Assembly (NCBI RefSeq): GCF_024505145.1
Contig: NZ_JANIAA010000014.1
Coordinates: forward strand, 1-64,000
Direction: 5' to 3'
DNA length: 64,000 nt
DNA from: Streptomyces rugosispiralis
GTDB taxonomy: Bacteria; Actinomycetota; Actinomycetes; Streptomycetales; Streptomycetaceae
Shown piece by piece: positions 55,389-62,942 of this stretch. A model generated the notes under the pieces. The model ran no database searches. It worked only from the letters and a program-made list of their open reading frames with translations, and had not been told where the DNA came from. Position 1 is the first letter of the stretch. Each line of letters begins with the position of its first letter. Made by a program: the position numbers and the translations under genes.

Positions 55389-56216
55389 ATGAGTACGTCA
55401 GCTGATCCGCTCGCCACCCTGGCCGCGCTGCCCGGTGTGACCGAGTCCGTGAACGCCGTACGGACCGCCGTGGACCGGGTCTATGGGCACCGGGTGATGC
55501 GCCGCCGCAGCAATGAGGTCACCTCCGAAGCGGCGTTGCGCGGAGCGCGGGGCTCCGCCGCGCTGGCCGGTGCGGACTGGGAGCTGGAAGAGGTGCGCCG
55601 ACGCACCGACTTCGGGGTCGAGGGCGAACCGCGCACGGTGGGGGCGGCACTGCGGCTGACCGCCGAGGCGGGGCAGTTGCTGAGTATCTGGCGGCAGTCG
55701 CCGCTGCGGGTGCTTGCCCGGCTGCATCTGGTCGCGGCCGGCGGGGCGGAGGGCGACGAGAGGATCGGGCGCCCGCGGCAGTCGGGTGAGCCGGTGAACG
55801 AGCCGCTGATCGGGTCCGATCTGCCGCTGCCGGACGCGGACGAGGTGGCGGGGCGGCTCGATGGGCTGGCCCGGCTGCTGCTCGCGGGCAGCGAGGCTCC
55901 GGCACTGGTGACGGCGGCGGTGGTGCACGGCGAACTGCTCGCCCTGCGGCCGTTTGTCTCCCGCAATGGTCTGGTGGCGCGGGCGGCCGAACGGATCGTG
56001 CTGGTCGGCAGCGGTCTCGATCCGAAGTCCATCTGCCCGGCCGAGGTGGGGTACGCGGAGCTGGGCGCCGCGCCGTACATGGCGGCGCTGGAGGGCTATG
56101 CGTCCGGGACGCCGGAGGGGATGGCGGTGTGGATCGCGCACTGCGGACGGGCGGTTGAGCTCGGGGTGCGGGAGTCCACGGCGGTCTGCGAGGCGCTGCA
56201 ACGCGGGGCGGCCTGA
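55389..56216 (+). CDS. Fic/DOC-like protein with degenerate catalytic motif
   Basis: 275 residues. The fold region VHGELLALRPFVSRNGLVAR (about 179-198) aligns with the Fic motif HxFx(D/E)GNGRxxR preceded by HPF: here His180 lies near, but the catalytic HPF is RPF and the D-G-N-G-R is S-R-N-G-L. So AMP transfer chemistry should be lost or changed. Family members of this type in Streptomyces are annotated as oxidoreductase or hypothetical. Start ATG 55389; earlier in-frame ATG at 55332 is less likely. Confidence 0.75.
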   Translation: MSTSADPLATLAALPGVTESVNAVRTAVDRVYGHRVMRRRSNEVTSEAALRGARGSAALAGADWELEEVRRRTDFGVEGEPRTVGAALRLTAEAGQLLSIWRQSPLRVLARLHLVAAGGAEGDERIGRPRQSGEPVNEPLIGSDLPLPDADEVAGRLDGLARLLLAGSEAPALVTAAVVHGELLALRPFVSRNGLVARAAERIVLVGSGLDPKSICPAEVGYAELGAAPYMAALEGYASGTPEGMAVWIAHCGRAVELGVRESTAVCEALQRGAA

Positions 56217-56639
56217 CGCGGATGGGTGTGGCCCGACGTCGGCAAGACGCGTGCTGACGTGGGCTGGGTACGGTCTGATGTCGGCAAGGCGCGGGCTGGC
56301 GCGGGATGGGTACGGTCTGACGTCGGACAAGACGGGCCGACCCTGGACAAGAGTTGCGGCGGTACCACGTGGGCACCGCCGCTGGCACAGCTGCCGGGTT
56401 ACCATGCGTGCAATCTCATTCGCCCATCAGGTCGGGAACTTCTGCCCGTCACCTGGTGCGGCTGGCCCGTAATCGACGGGTCGACGTCGCGTGGGTGCTC
56501 AGCATCTGTGCTCGGTCCGTGGGGCCTTGGCGTCTGGGGGTTTCCTCCCGGATACCCCTGGTCTCGCGGGCCGTCGATTCCTTTGTACTCCTGCGAGAGG
56601 CCAATCGGAACCCCTCGCCGCAGATCTTTGGTGTTACCC
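56217..56639. other. 423-bp gap with short direct repeats
   Basis: 56217-56340 has two to three copies of a roughly 36-bp unit around GGGTACGGTCTGACGTCGGCAAG; the rest (56400-56639) shows nothing convincing except a possible low-GC stretch GGTGTTACCCCTAAATG. No gene. Confidence 0.55.
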
Positions 56640-57476
56640 CTAAATGCGGGCATAAAGGGCGCGGCGTCGATTGGTGTACCACAGCAGTCCGGCGGTGGCG
56701 GCGGCCGCGCCGACGGCCGCCGCCACGGCGAGAACCGGACGCGGTGGCATGGAAAGTGAGGGCCTGCGCTGCTTCAGCCGCACCGGGCGGTTGAAGGAGA
56801 GCACCGGCCAGCCGCGGGCCGCCGCCTCGCGCCGCAGCGCCCGATCCGGGTTGACCGTATGGGGGTGGCCGACCGACTCCAGCATCGGGAGATCGGTCAC
56901 CGAATCGCTGTAGGCGTAACAGCGCGACAAGTCGTAGCCCTCCGACTCCGCCAACTCGGCGATCGCCTCCGCCTTGGTCGGGCCATAGGCGTAGTACTCC
57001 ACCTCTCCGGTGAACACTCCGTCCTCGACGACCATGCGGGTGGCCACCACGCGGTCCGCGCCCAGGAGCTCGCCGATCGGCTCGACCACCTCCGCCCCGG
57101 AGGTGCTGACGATCACCACATCGCGGCCGGCGGTGTGATGCTCCTCGATGAGCGAGGCGGCCTCGTCGTAGATGATGGGGTCGATGAGGTCGTGCAGGGT
57201 CTCCGCGACGATCTCCTTGACCTGCTGGACATTCCATCCTCGGCAGAGCGCGGAGAGGTACTTGCGCATCCGCTCCATCTGCTCGTGATCGGCGCGGCCG
57301 GCGAGGAAGACAAACTGTGCATAGGCAGTACGCAGTGCGGCCCGGCGGTTGATCAGCCCACCCCGGTAGAAGGACTTGCTGAAGGTGAGAGTGCTTGACT
57401 TCGCAATGACCGTCTTGTCCAGGTCAAAGAAGGCAGCTGTCCGAGGCAAGGAGTGGTTTTCCACGACGCCGAGCAT
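56640..57476 (-). CDS. HAD-IB phosphatase with C-terminal membrane anchor
   Basis: 278 residues from ATG 57476. Asp18-x-Asp20-x-Thr (FFDLDKTVI) nucleophile motif, STSGAEVVEPIG (motif 2), and YSDSVTDLPML (motif 4) make a SerB-like phosphatase of the HAD-IB type. A C-terminal hydrophobic helix (about 250-270) anchors it. Streptomyces relatives are described as morphological differentiation-associated proteins. Divergent from the Tad operon; the gene is Rv3661-like. Confidence 0.92.
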   Translation of the reverse strand: MLGVVENHSLPRTAAFFDLDKTVIAKSSTLTFSKSFYRGGLINRRAALRTAYAQFVFLAGRADHEQMERMRKYLSALCRGWNVQQVKEIVAETLHDLIDPIIYDEAASLIEEHHTAGRDVVIVSTSGAEVVEPIGELLGADRVVATRMVVEDGVFTGEVEYYAYGPTKAEAIAELAESEGYDLSRCYAYSDSVTDLPMLESVGHPHTVNPDRALRREAAARGWPVLSFNRPVRLKQRRPSLSMPPRPVLAVAAAVGAAAATAGLLWYTNRRRALYARI

Positions 57477-57929
57477 AGGGCCCACCATTCGGCGTAAGCT
57501 CAGGCGCGTGGGTTTGCCTGAGAAGGCTCTCGGGTACACCATGGAAGTCACGGATCGTTCGCGACCGTGCTAACCCGGCCCGACTCCTCCCCCCCCGAGT
57601 CGGCCGTGGGGACGACCCCCGCTCTCCCCCCCGGCGGGGGTCGTCGCATGTCCGGACGCTTTTTGGGCGTTCTCATCAGATCTTGCTTCCCCTTCCTCGG
57701 GCCCGTGCGGCCCGCCTCTCCACAGCTTGAACGGTAACCGTACGTAATCGCTAGGCTGCTCTCCGGAAGTCACTGGTTTAGGTGACTGGGATATTCACAA
57801 CTGATGAGTTGTCCACGGTTTTGGACCAAGATCCCCAAGATTTTCTGGATCGCGGCACGGTGATTCTCCGCGGTGCTCGCACTCGCTGTTCGCGGGAGTG
57901 AGAGCGCGTAACCGATATGGGAGGGGATC
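57477..57929. other. 453-bp divergent region with small ORF and hairpin
   Basis: Between the HAD gene and the Ssd gene. On the plus strand a 21-codon frame (57508-57573; starts VGLPEKALGY) is followed at 57611-57646 by a strong hairpin, so a short transcript could start near 57480 and end there. No ribosome binding site is evident. From 57700 to 57929 the sequence has lower GC and includes the true promoter region of the Tad operon. Confidence 0.45.
57611..57646 (+). terminator. hairpin terminator between divergent HAD and Ssd genes
   Basis: GACGACCCCCGC pairs with GCGGGGGTCGTC, 12-bp perfect stem with a C-rich loop. A terminator in a divergent gap indicates an extra short transcript on one strand. 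Confidence 0.75.
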
Positions 57930-59039
57930 GTGACTGCATCCATCACACCGGAACGCCCTTCGGCGACCGAAGGACAGCGAAGCAGACCGCTCATCGTCAC
58001 CGAGGACGAGGCGCTTCTCGACGATCTGCTGCGGCTGTGCGCGGCGGCCGGAGCGGAACCGGAAGTGGCGCATGGCGCGCTCACTCGCCGGGGCAGCTGG
58101 GAGACCGCACCGCTGATTCTGGTCGGCGACGACTCGGCCGCCCGGCTGTCCGACCGAGCTCGCAGACAAGGGGTGCTGCTCATCGGGCGCGATCTGGACG
58201 ACCACGGCATCTGGCGGCGGGCGGTGGCGCTCGGCGCCGACAATGTGGCGTTCTTACCCGATGCCGAGACCTGGCTGGTGGACCGGATCGCCGATGTCGC
58301 AGAAGGCGTGGGGCGGCAGGCCCTGACCGTCGGGGTGATCGGCGGCCGCGGCGGCGCGGGCGCCTCCACCCTCGCCTGCGCCCTGGCGGTCACCGCGGCC
58401 CGCTCCGGCCGGCGCACCATGCTGATCGATGCCGATCCGCTGGGCGGCGGGCTCGATGTGCTGCTCGGCGGCGAGGGCGCGCAGGGGCTGAGATGGCCCG
58501 CCTTCGCCGAGTCGCGGGGGCGGGTCGCCGGAAGTGCCCTGGAGGAGTCGCTGCCCGAACTGCACGCGCTGCGGGTGCTCAGCTGGGACCGCGGCGATTC
58601 GGTCGTCATCCCGCCGTCCGCGATGCGGGCGGTGCTGGCCGCGGCCCGACGGCGCGGCGGGGTCGTGGTGGTGGATCTGCCCCGCCGCGTCGACGACGCG
58701 GCGGCCGAGGCGCTGTCCCAGATCGACCTCGGGCTGCTGGTCGTCCCGGCGGAGCTGCGAGCGGTCGCGGCCGCCCACCGGGTGGCGTCCACGGTGGGCA
58801 TGGTGCTGCGGGATCTGCGGGCGGTGGTGCGGGGCCCGTGCGGGCCGGAGCTCGGCGACGAGGAGATCGCGGAGCTGCTCGGGCTGCCGCTGGCCGGTCA
58901 GCTGCCGCCGGAGCCCGGTCTGGCGGACGCGTTCGACGGCGGGGAGCCCCCGGGCGGCAGCCCCCGTGGCCCGCTCGGCCGGTTCTGCGCCGAGTTCTGG
59001 GCGCGTGCCCTCGCCGACGAGGGAGGTGTCACCGCATGA
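57930..59039 (+). CDS. septum-site-determining/CpaE-like protein (Ssd) of Tad locus
   Basis: 369 residues. An N-terminal receiver-like part (about 20-115) without phosphorylation Asp is followed by a MinD/ParA domain. The P-loop is GGRGGAGAST (138-147): both signature lysines of a deviant Walker A are missing. Next come LIDADPLGGGLDVLL and VVVVDLPRRVDD. Mycobacterial Ssd (Rv3660c) has the same loss, and is involved in division control. GTG start at 57930. First gene of seven overlapping tad genes. Confidence 0.92.
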   Translation: MTASITPERPSATEGQRSRPLIVTEDEALLDDLLRLCAAAGAEPEVAHGALTRRGSWETAPLILVGDDSAARLSDRARRQGVLLIGRDLDDHGIWRRAVALGADNVAFLPDAETWLVDRIADVAEGVGRQALTVGVIGGRGGAGASTLACALAVTAARSGRRTMLIDADPLGGGLDVLLGGEGAQGLRWPAFAESRGRVAGSALEESLPELHALRVLSWDRGDSVVIPPSAMRAVLAAARRRGGVVVVDLPRRVDDAAAEALSQIDLGLLVVPAELRAVAAAHRVASTVGMVLRDLRAVVRGPCGPELGDEEIAELLGLPLAGQLPPEPGLADAFDGGEPPGGSPRGPLGRFCAEFWARALADEGGVTA

Positions 59040-60202
59040 GCGTCGTATCGCCGGATCTGCTGGACGCGGTGCGGCTGCGGCTGGCCGGGAGCGGCGCGGA
59101 GCCCACACCCGCGCGGGTGGCGTCGGCCCTGCGCGAGGAGGGTCGGCTGCTCGGCGACACCGAGGTGCTCGGGGTGGTGGAGGCGCTGCGCTCGGAGCTG
59201 GTCGGCACCGGCCCCCTGGAGCCGCTGCTGGCCGCCCCCGACGTCACGGACGTCCTGGTCACCGCCCCCGACGAGGTGTGGGTGGACCGTGGTTCGGGGC
59301 TGGAGCGCACGGGGGTCACCTTCGTGGACGCGGCCGCGGTGCGGAGGCTCGCGCAGCGGCTCGCCGCGGTGGCCGGGCGGCGGCTGGACGACGCCCGGCC
59401 GTGGGTGGACGCCCGGCTGCCGGACGGGACCCGGCTGCATGCGGTGCTTCCTCCGGTAGCGGTCGGCTCGACCTGTCTGTCGCTGCGGGTGGTGCGCCCC
59501 CGGGCGTTCTCCCCGGCGGAGCTGGAGGCGGCCGGAACGGTGCCACCGGACGGCGCGCGGCTGCTGCGGGCCATGCTGGACGCCCGGCTGTCCTACCTGA
59601 TCAGCGGCGGCACGGGCTCGGGCAAGACAACGCTGCTGAGCACCCTGCTGGGGCTGGTCGGCCCGCGCGAGCGGATCGTCCTCGCCGAGGACTCGGCCGA
59701 GCTGCGGCCCGACCACCCGCATGTGGTCCGGCTGGAGACCCGCCCCGCCAACCAGGAGGGCCGTGGCCAGGTCACCCTGCGGGACCTGGTGCGGCAGGCG
59801 CTGCGGATGCGCCCCGACCGGCTGGTGGTCGGGGAGGTGAGAGGCGCCGAGGTCACCGACCTTCTCGGAGCTCTGAACACTGGCCATGAGGGCGGCTGCG
59901 GCACTGTCCACGCCAATACGGCGGCCGACGTGCCCGCGCGGCTGGAGGCGCTCGGCTCGACCGCCGGTCTGGACCGGGCGGCGCTGCACAGCCAGTTGGC
60001 GGCGGCGCTGTCGGTCGTGGTCCACCTGGTGCGGGACCGCGCCGGGCGGCGCAGGATCGCCGAGCTGCATGTGCTGGACCGGGACCGGGCGGGCTTCGTC
60101 ACGACCGTCCCCGCGGCCGTCTGGAGCCCGGAGGGCTTCGAGCGGGCGGCGGGCTGGCAGCGGCTCCAGCGGCTGTGCGCACGAGGCGGAGGCGCGGCAT
60201 GA
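59036..60202 (+). CDS. TadA/CpaF secretion ATPase
   Basis: 388 residues. Walker A GGTGSGKTT (191-199), Asp box RIVLAEDSAELRP, Walker B LVVGEVRGAE (263-272) and a His box GTVHANTA (288-295 or so). Powers assembly of the Flp pilus. Shorter than CpaF of proteobacteria, mostly at the N-terminus. ATGA overlap with ssd and ATGA with tadB. Confidence 0.95.
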   Translation: MSVVSPDLLDAVRLRLAGSGAEPTPARVASALREEGRLLGDTEVLGVVEALRSELVGTGPLEPLLAAPDVTDVLVTAPDEVWVDRGSGLERTGVTFVDAAAVRRLAQRLAAVAGRRLDDARPWVDARLPDGTRLHAVLPPVAVGSTCLSLRVVRPRAFSPAELEAAGTVPPDGARLLRAMLDARLSYLISGGTGSGKTTLLSTLLGLVGPRERIVLAEDSAELRPDHPHVVRLETRPANQEGRGQVTLRDLVRQALRMRPDRLVVGEVRGAEVTDLLGALNTGHEGGCGTVHANTAADVPARLEALGSTAGLDRAALHSQLAAALSVVVHLVRDRAGRRRIAELHVLDRDRAGFVTTVPAAVWSPEGFERAAGWQRLQRLCARGGGAA

Positions 60203-61161
60203 CGGGCGCGGTAGGGGAGCCGGGGGCGCTGACGCTCTGCGCCGCGACGCTGTGCGTGGGGGCGGCCTTATGGCTGCTCACTGGCCGGGACCGGGAGCTG
60301 CGCCGGGCCAGGCTGCTGTTGGCCGGCGGCGGACCCGTCGAGCCCGCGGGAGCCGACCCGGTGCGGCGGCTGTCCGAGACCGCCGCCTGGCTGCGGGAGC
60401 GCTGGCGGGTGAAGTACGGCGGGCGGATGGGGCGTGAGCTGCTGTGCCTGCCGGTCGGATGTGTGATCGCGCTGCTGGGCGCGTCCGTTCTGCCGTTGCT
60501 CGGGGCGATGCTGGCCACTCCGGTCGTCGGCCGGTGGCTGCGGTCCCGGCGGGGCGAGCGGGACCGTGTGCGGCGCGCCGCCGGGGTGATCCAGCTCTGT
60601 GCCACCGTGGCGGGCGAGCTGCGGGCCGGGCGGCATCCCGGCGAGGCGCTGCTGGCGGTGGACCCGGGGCACTTGAGGGAGCGTTGGGGGCTGGTGACGG
60701 CCGCGGCGCGGTTCGGCGGGGATGTGCCGGACGCGCTGCGGAGGGTGGCCCGGCTGCCGGGCGCCGAGGGGCTGACCGGGGTCGCGGCGTGCTGGCAGGT
60801 GGCGGTCGACGAGGGGGCCGGGCTGGCGGCGGGTCTCGACCGGGTGGCGGCGGCGCTGCGCGCCGAGCGGGACCAGCGGGAGAGCCTGGACGCCAAGCTG
60901 GCGGGAGCCAAGGCCACCGCCTTCGGGCTGGCGGTATTGCCCGTCGTCGGGCTGGTGCTGGGCGGCCTGATGGGCTCCGATCCGCTGCATGTGCTGCTGC
61001 ACACCCCGGCCGGGCTGAGCTGTCTGCTGGTGGGCGGCCTGCTGGAGTGGGCGGGCCTGGTCTGGACCGGCCGGATGGTACGAGCCGCGCGTGAGCCGGG
61101 GCGACGGCGAGGGGATCCGCACCTGGGCCGAGGCCCGGCGGATCGCCGGAGTGGCCGATGA
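60199..61161 (+). CDS. TadB-like type II/IV secretion inner membrane protein
   Basis: 320 residues. An N-terminal hydrophobic segment, TLCAATLCVGAALWLL (about 12-27), a pair at 80-115, the T2SSF core around RAAGVIQLCATVAGELRAG, and helices near the C-terminus (about 250-295). Forms the platform with TadC. Overlaps both neighbours by ATGA. The last 25 residues, RRRGDPHLGRGPADRRSGR, are Arg-rich and likely cytoplasmic. Confidence 0.9.
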   Translation: MTGAVGEPGALTLCAATLCVGAALWLLTGRDRELRRARLLLAGGGPVEPAGADPVRRLSETAAWLRERWRVKYGGRMGRELLCLPVGCVIALLGASVLPLLGAMLATPVVGRWLRSRRGERDRVRRAAGVIQLCATVAGELRAGRHPGEALLAVDPGHLRERWGLVTAAARFGGDVPDALRRVARLPGAEGLTGVAACWQVAVDEGAGLAAGLDRVAAALRAERDQRESLDAKLAGAKATAFGLAVLPVVGLVLGGLMGSDPLHVLLHTPAGLSCLLVGGLLEWAGLVWTGRMVRAAREPGRRRGDPHLGRGPADRRSGR

Positions 61162-61979
61162 GTACCGAGGTTGTCCACAGCCTGGGGATTTCGCTGGCCT
61201 TCCTGGCGGCGGCCCTGTGTACGGCGATGGCGATGGCCGAGGCCCGTCGGGAGCGATGCGTCCGACGACGGCTGGCGGTGCTGCTGCCGGGCGCGGCGGA
61301 GGACGGACGGCCGAGCCGGGCCCGGCCGTGGCGGCGGTGGTGCGCCGGGGCCGGTGTGGGCGCTCTGCCCGCCTGGGCCGCGCCGGGTGGCGCGCTGACG
61401 ATCGCCGTCGTCCTCGTCGGAGGGCCGCCGGGGTGGGCGCTGGGGCTCGCCGCGGCGTGCGGCCTGTGGCGGTGGCAGCGGCACCGCCGGGCCACGGCCG
61501 GGCGGTCCGGCTCTGACCGGCGCCTTGAGGCCCTCGCCGCGGGCCAGATCCCGCTGGCCGCCGATCTGCTGACGGCCTGCCTGGCGGCCGGAGCGGGCCC
61601 GCGGAGGGCGGCGGAGGCGGTGGGAGGTTCGCTCGGTGGCCCGGTCGGCGAGCGGCTTGCCCAGACTGCGGCGGAGCTGCGGCTGGGCGGTGAACCGGCC
61701 CATGCCTGGGGGCGCATCGGCGCTCTGCCTGGAGCGCAGGGGTTGGCACGCGCCCTGGAACGTGCCGGGGTGACGGGCGCTCCGGCCGTGGAGCCGGTGT
61801 CCCGGCTGGCGGCCGAATGCCGGGCCGAGCAGGGACGCGAGGCGATGAGACGGGCCGACCGCACCGGTGTGCTGGTGAACGCGCCGCTCGCGGGCTGCTT
61901 CCTCCCGGCGTTCCTGCTGGTCGGTCTGGCCCCGGTGATGATCGGGCTGGCCCGCGGCCTGGCGGGCGACGGCCCCTGA
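61158..61979 (+). CDS. TadC-like type II secretion F domain protein
   Basis: 273 residues: helix 6-27, a helix pair around 65-98, T2SSF segment from LAADLLTACLAAGAGPRRAAEAV (about 133-155) to about 235, and a terminal hydrophobic hairpin LVNAPLAGCFLPAFLLVGLAPV. Completes the TadB/C platform. ATGA coupled to tadB. Followed after 165 bp by the pilin gene. Confidence 0.9.
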   Translation: MSTEVVHSLGISLAFLAAALCTAMAMAEARRERCVRRRLAVLLPGAAEDGRPSRARPWRRWCAGAGVGALPAWAAPGGALTIAVVLVGGPPGWALGLAAACGLWRWQRHRRATAGRSGSDRRLEALAAGQIPLAADLLTACLAAGAGPRRAAEAVGGSLGGPVGERLAQTAAELRLGGEPAHAWGRIGALPGAQGLARALERAGVTGAPAVEPVSRLAAECRAEQGREAMRRADRTGVLVNAPLAGCFLPAFLLVGLAPVMIGLARGLAGDGP

Positions 61980-62143
61980 GCACGGGCGGGACCACGACGG
62001 CCACACGGCGAACGACGGCGGCATCGACGACAGCCGTACAGGCGGCATCAACGACAGCCGCACGAGCGGCAGTTGTACGACAGCAGCAGGACGAACGACG
62101 ACACCGCGGTCGACGACACCGCGGACAGGACATGGGGGCCGAC

Positions 62144-62341
62144 ATGATGAAGCAGTGGTGGGTACGGCGCTACGCGGCGGCGCGGGTGAAGGCCGAGGCG
62201 GGCATGACCACCGCCGAGTACGCGATGGGAACGATCGCGGCATGTGGTTTCGCCGCGGTGCTCTACAAAGTGGTGACCAGCGGAGCCGTCAGCGGTGCGC
62301 TGCAGTCGGTCATTGGACGGGCGCTCGATGCGCAGTTCTGA
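62144..62341 (+). CDS. Flp-type pilin (DUF4244)
   Basis: 65 residues from ATG 62144 (a GGGGG run lies 5 nt upstream; ATG 62132 would add four). A basic leader WVRRYAAARVKAEAG is followed by the pilin motif MTTAEYAMGTIAACGFAAVL, with Glu at the fifth position after the presumed cleavage site. Mature pilin is short and all helical, as in DUF4244 proteins of actinobacteria. Upstream 61980-62130 is a repetitive ACGACAGC tract. The stop overlaps the tadE start (ATG 62328). Confidence 0.9.
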   Translation: MMKQWWVRRYAAARVKAEAGMTTAEYAMGTIAACGFAAVLYKVVTSGAVSGALQSVIGRALDAQF

Positions 62342-62942
62342 GTCGCCGGGGACAGGGGAGCGGACGGGCTCGCGCGCCAGGAGCGGCGCGCGGGGCGTCC
62401 CGACGGGCAGCGGTATCCCGAAGGCCAGTGGCGTCCGGAGGGCCGGCAGCGTCCGGAGGGCCCGTGGCGGCGTCCCGGGGGCCCGGAGCGAGCCCAGGAC
62501 GGGCTCCCCGGGGGCCCGGGGCCCTGCGCGGGACAGCGGCTACGTCACGGCGGAGGCGGCCGTCGCGCTGCCTGTGCTGGCGTTGTTCGCCCTGATGCTG
62601 ATCTGGGGGCTGATGGCGGCGTCCGCGCAGCTGCAGTGCGTGGACGCGGCCAGGGCCGGGGCGCGGGCGGCGGCGCGCTCGGAGCCGAAGGCGGACGCGA
62701 TGGCCGCCGCCCGCTCGGCCGCGCCCGATGGAGCGCGGGTCGAGCTGTGGCGGGAGGGGGACATGGTGCGGGTGCGGGTCCGGGCGCACGCCATCGGTCC
62801 CGGTCCGCTGGCGGTGAATCTGCGCGGTGAGGCGGCCGCGCTCGCCGAGGACACGGTGGGCGCGGACGACGCGATGGGCGGGGCCGGTGCGGGCGGTATG
62901 GGCGGCGTGGACGGTGCGGCGGCCCGGGAGGCGGTCCCGTGA
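62328..62942 (+). CDS. TadE-like pseudopilin
   Basis: 204 residues from ATG 62328. The first 70 residues are an Arg/Gly/Ser-rich repetitive segment encoded by GGGGCCCGG-type repeats; the real TadE motif is GYVTAEAAVALPVLALF (71-87) and the hydrophobic helix to about 101, followed by a periplasmic domain ending in a Gly-rich tail. It is possible that the authentic start is downstream (for example within the repeat). Coupled to the pilin gene by overlap and to the next gene by GTGA at 62939. Confidence 0.88.
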   Translation: MRSSESPGTGERTGSRARSGARGVPTGSGIPKASGVRRAGSVRRARGGVPGARSEPRTGSPGARGPARDSGYVTAEAAVALPVLALFALMLIWGLMAASAQLQCVDAARAGARAAARSEPKADAMAAARSAAPDGARVELWREGDMVRVRVRAHAIGPGPLAVNLRGEAAALAEDTVGADDAMGGAGAGGMGGVDGAAAREAVP

